A stretch of DNA of 64,000 nt from positions 85,183,108 through 85,247,107 of the forward strand of contig CM034531.1 in the NCBI GenBank assembly GCA_020002185.1, given 5' to 3'. This stretch comes from Paraescarpia echinospica (Eukaryota > Annelida > Polychaeta > Sabellida > Siboglinidae). This document shows, one piece after another, positions 24,721 to 37,905 of this stretch. The stretch's first letter is position 1, and every line of letters starts with the position of its first letter. The notes under the pieces were generated by a model, which did no database searches, had not been told where the DNA came from, and saw only the letters and a program-made list of their open reading frames with translations. Made by a program: the position numbers and the translations under genes.

Positions 24721-25294
24721 AGGAAGAAGAACAAATTATTCATGCTAAATTTCATCAATTTCAGTATTTGCAAAACTGAACACAATGTCGCACTCACGAC
24801 ACAGGTAACAAGACAGTTGTCTAGTAGTACTAGTAGTCTGTAGACTCATGAGTCAAACATGAGTCATGACAGATGATGGGCCATGGGTCAAACATGGCAA
24901 GACTCAAGTCTTTAACTGAGACATAAGGACACATTTCAATCCAGACACCAGCACTTCGTTGACTTAGCAAATTGCCTTTTCAGAACTGGCTTATAAATGA
25001 ACCCATCAAATTAACCGTTCATGTTTAGCACACCCACAGAACAGATCACACTGTGACTATGTCGATCCTACAGGTGTAGAACTAATCTATAATTATATTG
25101 TATTTTATGTAAGCAAAGCCACTGATATTGCCCTCTGCAATGCACTGTGGCTTTACCAGGACTGGAATGGGTTTGATTTGTTCTTTCTTGTGCAAAATCA
25201 AATTTGGATAAATAGGTTATGAGTGAGTGTTTAGTTGTATGCATACACATTGAGAAATTACATTTTTGTGCTGACCATTTACAGGTTGTAGAAT

Positions 25295-28200
25295 ATGGCG
25301 AGGCAAGTGGCATGGCGTCGCACGGTCAGTGACAATGTGAGCTGGAGGCAAGATCAGGCAAACAATGCAACCATCTACATACTGCGCCAGTTCGGCCCCA
25401 TGGGCTTCTTACTTAAAGAGGAGGGAGAAACAAAAAATTTCAAGGTAACTCCTTAAGCCCGTCTTTAAAAAAATTACTTGCATTATTTATTTTACACTGT
25501 AGACTGAGTGTTATTATTTACTGTATCCATTTTCCCTTTTTATATATTAAATTTAAAACAATAGTTTTATAATTATGTATCATGTTAACAGCAAACATTC
25601 ATAAACTGTGCATTTCCCCTGGATTTGATGGTGTCAAAATAAAGTGTATTAGTTATTACCCAGGATGTTGAGCATGTGAGTTTCTCTATTCGTGGATGTG
25701 CTCTGCGGCAGGTGTTCCTTGGAGACTGTCACCAGTGCACATGTCCTGTGTTCAGGAAGGAGAAAGATCTCTGTAAACACATCTGTTGGGTCATACTCAA
25801 GAGATTCAGAATACCTAGAGACAATCCAAGTAGGTAGCATGCTCAAGTTCTAATTTAACTGTGTCTCCCGGCACTACAGTCATTGCAAAGTGGTTAAAAC
25901 ATCCTTTTTACCACTGTATAAAACGAATGACTTATTCTGCCTGGAGTATGATCATGCGATGCATATTATACACATGTTTGTGATTATGTCACGTAATGTT
26001 TGCGTAGGCAATATACCACATATTTCTGCTCTTTTCAGATTAGTTTAGTTGCAGATTTTTCTTGTTTGTAATTAAGTTGCAGTTAATATAAATTAAATAA
26101 AAAAAACTTATTTGATCACTATCGGTACTCCAATGCAACATAGTAAAGTTGATGTTTTTTTCCCTACGCGTATTTTGGTGTTAGATAAGTTGAAAATATT
26201 ACAAAAGTCCGTCATCATTTAAAAACTTATCTTTACAACCTTGCTTATCCACCATACCTCTCTAGCACCTTGACCCATCAGTTGACAACTGGAATACTGC
26301 TTTTGGATTTTGAGATTGACCAATCCTTTTGTCTTGATGTGCTGCTGAGCTTGGTTTCCAAGGATTTAGGCGCAATAGATGTTATCTTATTATTATTATT
26401 GAATTTGCAATTGCAGTTAAAGTATGTTGTTTTGAATTTTCCATTGTTTCTGTGCATCAATTTAATAAATTTGTTAACTTTATATTTTTAATAAACCAAA
26501 CAAGGAAAACAAATTGTTATCAGTAGTGATGCAAGCATTCTTGATTGCAGTCACGTGGCAGTTGGGTCTGGTGGAGCGGGAAATCAATGAGATTCTGCAG
26601 GGCATTCTTGCCCGACAGGAGGCCCGGTCAATGCCAGCAGCTAAACAGACCACCAGCACAGGGGGAGGGGGAGGGGGTAATGGGGAGAGTGGCACTATCC
26701 CACAGCGGGAAATCACGGAGGAGGATGTCTGTCCCATCTGTCAGGAGGAACTTCTAGAGAAGCGTCAACCTGTCACATACTGTCGGTGAGTGTTACTCTC
26801 CCTCATGTTAGTACATTGAAAACAAACATGAGATCTGACTAATTGAGTTTGTTGCATCTTTATAAATGTTAAATTTGTGTTGAAAAGTTATTCATGCACA
26901 TACATTTTTAAAGTATATAAAAGTTGTAAGTAGCTAATGCAAGCTATGATATCCAAATGTTTCTTTTGTTAACAAATATGTGAGAGACTATTAGTATTAG
27001 TAAAGGTCGGTGTAATTTACATGGAAACATTTAAACAAAAGTGACTTAGTGAGTGGTAGGCTTCTTTTTAGTAATCTTATACTGGTTGTTTAAAGTGTTA
27101 TTTTTTTTAAGCTTTGTTAAACATATGTAGTTTAACATAATATTTAAACCTGTTATTAAAGTTGTTGTTAATCTTCTTAAACCTGATGGTTAAATTGTTA
27201 GTTAAACTAACTGTTAAACAAACCTGTTGCAAGTTATATTGCAAGATGTACCTAACCCTTGATCACTGACTGCCCGGGTCCCAGGTTTGGCTGTGGCAAC
27301 AACATCCACATCAAGTGCATGAAGATTTGGGCCGAGCATCAGAAGTCGTCGGGTGAGAGCAGCATCAAGTGTCCGATGTGTCGCGTTGACTTTGGCTCAC
27401 TCGCACACCTTCTCACAGAGTTCCGCAACACAAATGTGCGCTCTACACACGCCGACCGCATGCACGAACACCTCGGAGTGACGTGTCGAGAGTGCAGTGT
27501 CTGCCCCGTCACTGGCAAGTGCTACAAGTGAGTAGCGGGGTAATCCTACATTGATGCAGCATGGTTGACATGGCGTGTCAAGTACAGTTATTGCACAATA
27601 ATGGTGATGATGATAATAATGGCAGTGATAATGGTGATGGTGATGATAATGGCAGTGATAATGGTGATGATGATGATAATAATGGCAGTGATAATGGTGA
27701 TGGTGATGATAATGGCAGTGATAATGGTGATGATGATAATAATGGCAGTGATAATGGTGATGATGATAATAATGGCAGTGATAATGGTGATGATGATGGT
27801 AATAATGGCAGTGATAATGGTGATGATAATAATGGCAGTAATAATGGTGATGATGATAATAATGGCAGTGATAATGGTGATGATGATAATAATGGCAGTG
27901 ATAATGGTGATGATGATAATAATGGCAGTGATAATGGTGATGATGATAATAACATGTACTATCAGTTAGTATTTTCTATATTGTTCTGGGTGATCATCTT
28001 CAAGGTTAGTTCAGATAACAATCCACCAAGTCATTACCTCTCCCCTCTGTTCAACATTACATACACTACATGAAGACAGACACAGGGGATGCTTTCAAGT
28101 ATTTGTACCAGACATTTGACAAAGACTATCACTTTAATAATTTGTTCATAACATTATTCATGTTTTATTGAATTATTCAAAACTACATCTTCCACTGGTG

Positions 28201-31200
28201 ATGATTTATATTATAACTTCGTAAACATCCACTGATCAGTTAGGGATGATTTATATTATAACTTGGATCAGTCATAATCGAATTGTTTCTAAAAGGGTAA
28301 TTATAGGATAGGGTTCAAAAATAATTTTACGGATCCTTTCTGGGTTTGTAGATGACCCCAGAAAGTTTGGCACCTGAGACACAAAGCGTCTAGGAAGAAT
28401 ATCATAACATTTACCAAACATAGCAAACTGTTCAAGTCAGTAAAACTTATGTTTCTCTTCTCCACAGATGTTCTGTATGTGCCAATTTCTACCTGTGTCA
28501 GACCTGCTTCAACACGCCCATTCACAATCAGCATGCCTTTCAGTTTAGACTGGTGAGTCTGCACCACACTAGCACAGTCAACTTGTTAAGAATTTTTAGT
28601 AGCAAATCTGAAGTATCTAAGTATCGTTATATAGGTTTTATTTTGTATACAGTGTTATAGCTTAAAGGGAGACAAATGATTAAATTCAAGAAGACTGTAA
28701 AGATTCGAGGCAAGATATTAACAAGTTAGAAGATCAAACCCAAAGGTGATCATGGTAGAGTTGCAAGTGCAGAAAAGAAGTAGTTTTAATTATCCGATGT
28801 AAAAAGGATATCTATTTTTTATTTGATATATAATTATGTATATATTTGTATTAAAGTATGTTTCATAATTGTCTGGATACAAATATTTGCTGTGATGAAT
28901 GTGACTCTGGTTGACTGTTGTCATGTTTTGTTTCGGCTGGTTTCAGAAGAGTACCCAAAGGTGGCGTCCTGCACCGGAGCGCCCCCGAGTGGCCGGCAGT
29001 GGGTTGCCCGATGCTGTCGTTGATAGTTTGATGACTCGAGACATCCAAGATGCCGACTATGACTTACTTCTGCAGTTAGACAGGTACACAGGTCATTTCA
29101 CGATACACATACACGCACCTGTGTACACATGTAAACGCACGCACGCACACACGCACATACGTATGCACGCACACACACACACACATTTATGTACACATAC
29201 ATGCACACACAATATACACAGCTGCAATCAGGTGTTCATTTTTCTGCAACCATTACAACCATTCACTCTCTCAGTGCCATTTAAAGTTGTCATAACCATT
29301 ATTCAGTTACATATTCATTTCATTACATTTGTAATTCCATAATTAACACAATAATTTTTTGGCCAGGTTTAAAAACACATGACATTTTCTGGTTGCAAAG
29401 TAAACGCATTCCCAACAACTAATTATTGTTGACAATCCTTGTGTGTTGTAGCTCTCAGATGCCGAGTGATCTGACCCCTGAGAGTGTCCAATCTCTGCCT
29501 GTGGAGCGGGTCGCTGCCCACAGTCGTCTCCTTGCTCCCGGGCAGCAGTGTCGGGTCTGTCTCCGGTCATACACCGCCGGTGACACCTTGAGGCGGTTGC
29601 CATGTCGACACCACTTCCATCGAGAGTGCATCGACCAGTGGCTGCTTCACCGTCATCCAACGTGTCCAGTGGATGGGGTTGTTTATTCAAACTCGTCACT
29701 TCGTGAAACACGTGAAGCGCAGCGATTGATGTAAGTTAAGTGCGGTAACACGTTTATTACTGTGAATTTATCGTTTGTTATTAATTTTTTTTTTTTTTAA
29801 TAAAAGGTTTACATTTTTGTTCTAAGAATTTGTTTCATGTTTTTAAATTAAAAATGATTTAATATAGAAACAATATTTTTGGTGCAAAGTGTGCCATTCT
29901 TATTCATTGATGTAAACTTGCTTCTGATGTTACATTTATGTGTGAAGGATTCCCAACACATACAAAGTCATTTGTCATTTATATATTTTTAAAACAAGAT
30001 GTTGTGCATTTTAGGCAAAAAGTTAAATCAGCATCTGAACATGGCAAAGAAAATGTTGCCTCTGAACCAGATGCCTCAGGGTTGCACATTCCGGGCATTG
30101 GTATAGTGAGGCAGAGACGCAACTCTTTGACCCCCCTAGTAGCAGAGCAATTGTCACGACGACCAGGTCTCCATGGTAACCGGCCACCCAGACAGATGGA
30201 CACTGTGGAGGCGATAGTGAGGCAGGCAGTGTTTGGTGTCAACGGTCAGGGAATGACGCCAGCTGACAGCATGTAAGAACTATGAACATGGTTATTATGT
30301 CTTCAACTTCCCGCCAACTTCTCACAATGTTTTTTAGCAATAATACACATTATGATACAGTCTGAACAAAATAGGTGTTTGTTTTCAAGTGTTTCAATTA
30401 AATTCAGTTTTATAAGAATTTACCTTTCCTTTTGTACAAAAATTTGTTTGGTGATTATAATTGACCAGTGTACACACAGTGTACGCATGCACATGTGTGT
30501 GTACACACTCAAATGCACACACACACACGCACACACACTCAATTGTTCTGGTTTTTTATTTATTCATATTTGCAAATTCAATTTCTTTCAACAGTGCCAT
30601 TTCAAGACTGCACAATCAGCTGAATCTGATGCCAAAAGGAGAGGTGCTGCCCCCTACAGGTCGCATAAAGAGGGTTCCTGTTGCACCCTCCATCCCCCTC
30701 CCTCACGATGTGTCTGCCAAAGATTTTGGTCTCGGAATCACAGGTGGTGCCAGTGGTGTTCCCCCGAGAGGTCCGAGGCAGATGGAGCGGTCTAGGTCTG
30801 ATCATTCTGGTCAGTCACTTCTTGCACCAGTAGAACATTAAGTTAAGATGTTTAGTTATAGTTGAAACATTAGTATACTTGTAGTTGTGATAGTTGAAAC
30901 ATTAGTGTACCTGTAGTTGTGATAGTTGAAACATTAATGTACCTGTAGTTGTGATAGTTGAAACATTAGTATACCTGTAGTTGTGATAGTTGAAACATTA
31001 GTATACCTGTAGTTGTGATAGTTGAAACATTAGTATACCTGTAGTTGTGATAGTTGAAACATTAATATACCTGTAGTTGTGATAGTTGAAACATTAGTGT
31101 ACCTGTAGTTGTGATAGTTGAAACATTAGTGTACCTGTAGTTGTGATAGTTGAAACATTAGTGTACATGTAGTTGTGATAGTTGAAACATTAGTGTACCT

Positions 31201-34200
31201 GTAGTTGTGATAGTTGAAACATTAGTGTACCTGTAGTTGTGATAGTTGAAACATTAGTGTACCTGTAGTTGTGATAGTTGAAACATTAGTGTACCTGTAG
31301 TTGTGATAGTTGAAACATTAGTATACCTGTAGTTGTGATAGTTGAAACATTAGTGTACCTGTAGTTGTGATAGTTGAAACATTAGTGTACCTGTAGTTGT
31401 GATAGTTGAAACATTAGTGTACCTGTAGTTGTGATAGTTGAAACATTAGTGTACCTGTAGTTGTGATAGTTGAAACATTAGTATACCTGTAGTTGTGATA
31501 GTTGAAACATTAGTGTACCTGTAGTTGTGATAGTTGAAACATTAGTGTACCTGTAGTTGTGATAGTTGAAACATTAGTGTACCTGTAGTTGTGATAGTTG
31601 AAACATTGGTATACCTGTAGTTGTGATAGTTGAAACATTAGTATACATGTAGTTGTGATAGTTGAAACATTAGTATACCTGTAGTTGTGATAGTTGAAAC
31701 ATTGGTATACCTGTAGTTGTGATAGTTGAAACATTAGTATACCTGTAGTTGTGATAGTTGAAACATTGGTATACCTGTAGTTGTGATAGTTGAAACATTG
31801 GTATACCTGTAGTTGTGATAGTTGAAACATTAGTGTACCTGTAGTTGTGATAGTTGAAACATTGGTATACCTGTAGTTGTGATAGTTGAAACATTGGTAT
31901 ACCTGTAGTTGTGATAGTTGAAACATTAGTATACCTGTAGTTGTGATAGTTGAAACATTAGTATACCTGTAGTTGTGATAGTTGAAACATTAGTATACCT
32001 GTAGTTGTGATAGTTGAAACATTAGTGTACCTGTAGTTGTGATAGTTGAAACATTAGTGTACCTGTAGTTGTGATAGTTGAAACATTAGTGTACCTGTAG
32101 TTGTGATAGTTGAAACATTAGTGTACCTGTAGTTGTGATAGTTGAAACATTAATGTACCTGTAGTTGTGATAGTTGAAACATTAGTATACCTGTAGTTGT
32201 GATAGTTGAAACATTAGTGTACCTGTAGTTGTGATAGTTGAAACATTAGTGTACCTGTAGTTGTGATAGTTGAAACATTAGTGTACCTGTAGTTGTGATA
32301 GTTGAAACATTAGTGTACCTGTAGTTGTGATAGTTGAAACATTAGTGTACCTGTAGTTGTGATAGTTGAAACATTAGTGTACCTGTAGTTGTGATAGTTG
32401 AAACATTAGTGTACCTGTAGTTGTGATAGTTGAAACATTAGTGTACCTGTAGTTGTGATAGTTGAAACATTAGTGTACCTGTAGTTGTGATAGTTGAAAC
32501 ATTAGTGTACCTGTAGTTGTGATAGTTGAAACATTAGTATACCTGTAGTTGTGATAGTTGAAACAATAGTATACCTGTAGTTGTGATAGTTGAAACATTA
32601 GTGTACCTGTAGTTGTGATAGTTGAAACATTAGTATACCTGTAGTTGTGATAGTTGAAACAATAGTATACCTGTAGTTGTGATAGTTGAAACATTAGTGT
32701 ACCTGTAGTTGTGATAGTTGAAACATTAGTGTACCTGTAGTTGTGATAGTTGAAATTAGTGTACCTGTAGTTGTGATAGTTGAAACATTAGTGTACCTGT
32801 AGTTGTGATAGTTGAAACATTAGTGTACCTGTAGTTGTGATAGTTGAAACATTAGTGTACCTGTAGTTGTGATAGTTGAAACATTAGTATACCTGTAGTT
32901 GTGATAGTTGAAACATTAGTGTACCTGTAGTTGTGATAGTTGAAACATTAGTATACCTGTAGTTGTGATAGTTGAAACATTAGTGTACCTGTAGTTGTAA
33001 TAGTTGAAACAATAGTATACCTGTAGTTGTGATAGTTGAAACATTAATATACCTGTGATAGTTGAATACAGTCAGATGTTGTCACTGAATCTAGCTCATC
33101 CAGTGTTGAGAACTGAATCAGCTGCTGAAATGACTTTTCATACTGTTAAAAATACAAGGCACGAAAAGCTTCCACTTTTCCTATCGTAACAGAAATAAAA
33201 AATCTGCGCTTAGTTAAACGGTACAAAGTGTTATAATTCGCCTTTGTTCCTGCAGAAAAGAGGATTCCAGGTACATCGATGTCACGGCAGCGGACAGTAG
33301 AGCGAAGACATGACCGTAGTTCTAGTGCTAACAGAGAGAGGGCAGCACGACCAGCAGGCATTTCACAGACATCAGGGGGAGGCAGCTGTCTTGTAAGTCC
33401 TTCATGTTTTTAACATATACACTCAGATTACCATAAGCAGTAGGCTGAAATGTAATTTGAATAAATTCTTGTTATTGCACACAAAATGACCAACAAAGCT
33501 GAAACTATCTCCTGTCTCTCTATTGGAGTCATTATGGTGGACATTACTTTATGGTGCACGCTCTATTCATGTTAGGAGGATATCATTTTATTATTTGTAT
33601 ATTTTATAATATGTTATTTGATTTGAAACAATAAAACCTTTTTCTCTGCAGCTCTGCTATTGACGGACCATGTTTATAAGCCCATTAATTTGTTTAAATT
33701 GTTCCTGGAAAAATGTGTTTCTTGTTTCCAACACATTTTCATTTGATATCAACATGCAACCTTCTACTTTCACAGTGGGAAAAGTACATCAACTAAGACA
33801 ATAAACTGAGCCCAATCATAAACATAATAATAATCATCTGTATTGCCAGAAGTACGGGAATTATTTTTGCCATCATAAATAGTTGAAATTAATGCTATTT
33901 TGTAAAAATGTTAATGTTACTTGAGGGGAGACTCCCACTAACATCTAAATGTATCACTTGTCTTGTTTGCTACTCTTGTTGCATTGTAATATTCACTGTA
34001 GTGTGGTAACTTGACTGATTTATTCAAGTAGGTTTAATTAAAGAGTGTCCAAAATAAGTAGCTAATTTCACACTTGTTATTACATCACATATCAGTGATA
34101 ATTGGAATTCATATGTATATAACGCCTGAATTATATAAATTTGTTTTATATAAATTTACATATCTTTGATATATCTAGAAAGTATACAATATAAGACTGT

Positions 34201-34463
34201 TAAACCACACTATTTATTTTCAGAGTCTGCAGACCCTGTACATAGGCAATGAGCCAGGCACGACAGTGGTCACTACAGATGACGTTATAACCGGCGGCAG
34301 TGCCAAGTCACAACTGCGTCGAGGACACATATCGGGTCCGGGCGGTGTAAATCACCATGGCAATGGACGCACGGAGGACCCTTATCGCTGGGGAAACACA
34401 GTGGAGTTCCAGGGTGATGACATGATGCTGGCAGGAAGTGCACTTACTGACATGGGCACATGA
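25295..34463 (+). CDS. ZSWIM2: Zinc finger SWIM and RING domain protein 2, complete, 11 coding exons
   Basis: ZSWIM2 (MEX) is a RING-type E3 ubiquitin ligase, testis-enriched in mammals. Exons: 25295-25444, 25712-25829, 26551-26785, 27285-27527, 28468-28552, 28947-29083, 29452-29730, 30015-30272, 30595-30809, 33256-33392, 34224-34463. All junctions are GT-AG and in phase, summing to 2097 nt (698 residues plus TGA; human about 633). Domains in order: SWIM finger C59-x-C61...C71-x-H73; RING 1 at about 150-200 (CPIC ... CPMC); ZZ finger at about 235-277; RING 2 at 356-397 (C-x2-C-x14-C-x-H-x2-H-x2-C-x11-C-x2-D), whose last position is Asp, in CPVDG. The C-terminal 300 residues are basic, Gly/Ser/Arg-rich and look disordered. 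The start is the ATG at 25295, followed by WRR...SWRQDQANN, which matches the family N-terminus. A possible 5'-UTR acceptor (acag) lies just upstream. Intron 9 is almost entirely a 32-bp minisatellite, and the stop codon lies inside another array. Confidence 0.93.
25712..25829 (+). CDS. ZSWIM2: ZSWIM2 exon 2: SWIM zinc finger
   Basis: The exon begins at VFLGDCHQCTC and carries the complete SWIM signature CxC-x9-CxH (DLCKHICW), the domain that gives the family its name. The acceptor is at 25711 (ggcag). The upstream sequence is open in the same frame, so a longer ORF can be drawn, but joining at VFLG gives colinearity with vertebrate ZSWIM2. The donor GTAGGT at 25830 leaves phase 1, which exon 3 completes. 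Confidence 0.9.
27590..27955. repeat. ~27-bp (tgatgataataatggcag) minisatellite in ZSWIM2 intron 4
   Basis: The units differ in the number of gat/aat triplets. The array begins about 60 bp after the exon 4 donor (GTGAGT at 27528). The apparent 170-codon frame is an artefact of triplet periodicity. Confidence 0.93.
29110..29215. repeat. CA-rich microsatellite
   Basis: Interrupted (CA)n/(CACG)n in ZSWIM2 intron 6. Confidence 0.85.
29452..29730 (+). CDS. ZSWIM2: ZSWIM2 exon 7: second RING finger
   Basis: The exon encodes CRVCLRSYTAGDTLRRLPC, then RHHFHRECIDQWLLHRHP and TCPVDG. This is a C3H2C3-like RING that would bind an E2 enzyme; the final ligand position is Asp. The splice sites (gttgtag acceptor, GTAAGTT donor) are strong and phase 2 is kept on both sides. 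Confidence 0.92.
30475..30540. repeat. CA-rich microsatellite
   Basis: Interrupted (CA)n in ZSWIM2 intron 8, 55 bp before the exon 9 acceptor. Confidence 0.85.
30852..33066. repeat. 32-bp minisatellite, about 69 copies, in ZSWIM2 intron 9
   Basis: The unit contains tagttgtgatagttgaaaca and ttagtgtacctg. The main variants are gta/ata before cctg and tta/ttgg, intermixed. The array starts about 40 bp after the exon 9 donor and fills most of the 2.4-kb intron. Confidence 0.97.
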
Positions 34464-34640
34464 CACTAACTGGCAGCTGGTGTCACTAGTGACATGTACA
34501 CCCTACACTAACTGGAAGCTAGTGACACATGCACATGACACTAACTGGAAGCTGGTGTCACTAGTGGCATGGGCACACGACACTAACTGGCAGCTGGCAT
34601 CTCTAGTGACGTGGGCACATGACACTAAGGCGCGGCTGAT
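34440..34640. repeat. ~42-bp degenerate repeat spanning the ZSWIM2 stop codon
   Basis: Four to five copies of gacatgggcacatgacacta and actggcagctggtgtcacta. The first copy encodes the last residues (TDMGT) and the TGA at 34461; the rest form the 3' UTR. Confidence 0.85.
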
Positions 34641-36029
34641 GTCTATATATAGTTTATCGCGTGTGATTCCAACAGTATTATAGAAAATCACTCGACTGTT
34701 GTTTTCTATCGACTTCTACTAATTACCTGTAATAGCAAACAGCTTGTTGCCCGAGTTTAGATTGAGACGAATCACAGAATGTGTGTAACAACATTGTCAT
34801 GTATCATTTATTTGTTTATTAATAAGAATATTTGTTCAACATAAACTGATGATGTGTACCGACTTTTCAATCTGCTTACAAATGTCCATCCAACGTTTCC
34901 CTGATCTATGTCACCTCGGAGATCTAACAGATGCCTTTCACCATTTATTTGTGCAGTAAAATGCATGTGATAAAGTGTAAACTTTGGGCCTGATCACAAA
35001 ATAGAATCATTGGAAATCCACAAATTTGGCAGCAATATTTACAGCACTTTGAATCTTGTACATAATAATTAATATTTAAATTATAAAATAAACACAATTT
35101 ATATATTTTTTGTGAAAAGTAAACAATCCCATAAAGGGGGTGTTTTTTTACATTTCGGAGGTACTGTTTGGAGAAAGAATTAACTAAAAACTACGAAAGC
35201 AAACAAGCATCTAAACAGGTTTGGTGCTGGCATTGAGCCATCGACATGACAGAGGAGAGACCAGGCCAAGAAACTATGCAACAAATGTAAAATACAGTTT
35301 ATTATCAAATATGTGACTTCTTTTAATAACCTGCCACATGACAGGAATGCATCTTGAATAGTAAACTACAGTAACATTAATATTGTGTACAATGTATGCT
35401 ATTTTATTAAATAATCTAATGATGTAATTTGGTTAGATCATCCGATGCTATGAAGTGTTTACCTCTGGTTTCAAGCCAAGACTATTTGACCACCAATACA
35501 AGCTGTCATAATAATATCTGTTTATACTAACTAGAGTAGCAAAACCTGGCCAACTACAATCTAAAGAGATGTTTTTGTTCCTACATTATGTTATACGTTT
35601 TTAACTTCAACACTATTTTAACTTTTTAATGGTTTAAATTTGACTCATTAAGCATTTATATATGTATATATAATTATATATATATAATTAAGTATTTTTA
35701 TATATATTTAAACAAGGACTTTAACTTGTTTAGTTATACTGCAATTGTCACTACTCTGGTAACCTCCACGTGTACGGTTCATCTTCCAGTAGTGGTGTGC
35801 AACTTGACTTCTACATCGATCAAGCAAATCGCATATTTTCTTAGTGAAAATAAAATGTGGTCCTGAACAATACAAATATGATCAACTATTCTCCATGCAT
35901 AACACACTTAACGTATAACACACTTAACATATAATGCACTTAACAACATATAACACCGATACTATTTGTCTGTCACATATAACACACAAAGTAGAAAACA
36001 CTGATACTGTTTGTGAATACACCCACAGA
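34641..36029. other. ZSWIM2 3' UTR and convergent intergenic DNA
   Basis: AT-rich and without coding signal. A candidate AATAAA polyadenylation signal for ZSWIM2 lies at 35087-35092. Confidence 0.45.
35087..35092 (+). terminator. Candidate polyadenylation signal, ZSWIM2
   Basis: Canonical AATAAA 624 bp after the stop codon, in AT-rich context. The choice of site is inferred. Confidence 0.35.
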
Positions 36030-36405
36030 TAAAACACAACATAAGAACGTATCAGTGACCCCTACATAACACAACATAAGATAACGTATCAGTGACCCCT
36101 ACATAACACAACATAAGATAACGTATCAGTGACCCCTACATAACACAACATAAGATAACGCATCAGTGACCCCTACATAACACAACATAAGATAACGCAT
36201 CAGTGACCCCTACATAACACAACATAAGATAACGTATCAGTGACCCCTACATAACACAACATAAGATAACGTATCAGTGACCCCTACATAACACAACATA
36301 AGATAACGCATCAGTGACCCCTACATAACACAACATAAGATAACGCATCAGTGACCCCTACATAACACAACATAAGATAACGTATCAGTGACCCCTACAT
36401 AAGAA
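36025..36405. repeat. 37-bp minisatellite, about 10 copies
   Basis: The unit contains acataacacaacataagata and acgtatcagtgacccct, with gta/gca variants. It lies in the convergent intergenic gap. Confidence 0.95.
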
Positions 36406-36514
36406 CAATGATATTTACCAATCACCAGACAACACATGTACTGGTAAAGTTTCATAATTATAATTTATCAATTGCCCACAGGCAACACATCTACAGATTC
36501 TTCTTGACTATGCA

Positions 36515-36690
36515 TATGATACAATTAATAACACACTTAAAAAGTACTACATTGTTACCATTACTACAAATATGATACAATTCATAACACACTTAAAAAG
36601 TACTACATTGTTACCATTACTACAAATATGATACAATTCATAACACACTTAAAAAGTACTACATTGTTACCATTACTACAAATATGATAC
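36515..36690. repeat. 56-bp tandem repeat, about 3 copies
   Basis: The unit contains tatgatacaattcataacac and acttaaaaagtactacattg, spaced exactly 56 bp. Confidence 0.92.
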
Positions 36691-37905
36691 AATTCGCATT
36701 TATTTCTTGAGCAAGACTATTATCAGCCTATTCTAAGCACCCAGACACTGTCCACACCTGTCATTTCTGTACTCTTAGTGTCGCAATTATGCTTACATTT
36801 TTACCATTCATTTTCAAGAGTTCTTTGAAATGTTTACTTGTTGATGGCTAGGATATTTTTGTCATACTTCTACTATTAAAATGTAATTAAAATTTATCAC
36901 AGAAAAGAGATAAGTTTCATAAGTTGGCAAAGAAAGTTACATGTTTAGTATTGGTTCAGCCGCCCTACCAATATGTGATGTAGGACTTGCAATTATTACA
37001 ATATAAAATTGCTAGTGTCAATTAGCATTAGCATATTTCAGCTGCAGTGACACCTGTATGTAACATGGTGTCTGATACATGGAGAGGACCACACCCTCAC
37101 AATATGGCAGGTGAATACTGGACCAGTGCAAACAAATGACCATGAATGCTACAGTGTGTGTTATGTAATTCATGCATGCTAGAACTAACAAACGTTCATT
37201 AACAGAAATGCTACATCCACAAGTGTGCGATACGTAGGTTCTGCTTAAAATAACATTAAGAAGCTACAGCTTAAACATCTTGCTTTTCAGACAGAAATAA
37301 ACTGCATTGATCGCAAACCAAATAATATATTCATACTCTCTCCTTTTTTGCATAGTATTATTAAATGGTATCACAATGCCAGCAGGATGCGAGATGTTCG
37401 TATAATGCATATCAAATATCAGTTTCTACTTTCCCCAGACATTTTATATTTAAAAACCATACAACAACCCTATATCACTTTTGGATCCTCCCGTCTTCTG
37501 GCAAGAAGTGCTGCCTTTATGTGGCGGTTATATTTTCCATTGTCAAAGTTAATAATCTCCCTGCATATTGACACACATATTAATTATAGATTTACCCAAC
37601 ATCTGTGGTACTTACAAGTTTTAACAAAACATTAAATAGGACGGTTGGAGTTTCAGAGATAGTACATTTGTGTTCAGAACAGCCTAAAATTCAACTGGAC
37701 CAGCTGTTCTCTTACTTAAGTTCTTCAAAGAAAAAGTTACAATTGACACCCATTTACTGATGATACAATTCTTCCTGTGGATAATTTTGTGATATAATTT
37801 ACCCTCGACTTCAAAACCGCACTACTTCACTGACACAGACAAGTAAAACTAGTTTCTATAAATGCCATATTAACCCTTTCCCGACGAGTGTCAAGCTACC
37901 ACATC
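36691..37905. other. Probable 3' UTR / intergenic side of the DPY19-like gene
   Basis: No further coding signal. A minus-strand AATAAA (tttatt at 36699-36704) is a possible polyadenylation signal for the DPY19-like gene. Confidence 0.35.

Larger units (their letters stand above)
23207..25294. other. ARPC2/ZSWIM2 divergent intergenic region
   Basis: The two start codons are 2.1 kb apart on opposite strands, so both promoters should lie here, although a ZSWIM2 5'-UTR intron is possible (acag at 25281-25284). No TATA box could be assigned. Two LINE 3' remnants occupy 23950-24720. Confidence 0.55.

Noticed and set aside
27561..28073. Asp/Asn/Gly-rich 170-codon frame
   Set aside because: Triplet minisatellite in ZSWIM2 intron 4, following a good donor at 27528 and skipped by the phase-correct splice to 28468.
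30595..30841. ZSWIM2 ending at the TAA at 30839-30841
   Set aside because: Reading through is possible, but the donor TCTG|GTCAGT joins in phase to 33256 and 34224, two further protein-like exons; kept only as a possible alternative end.
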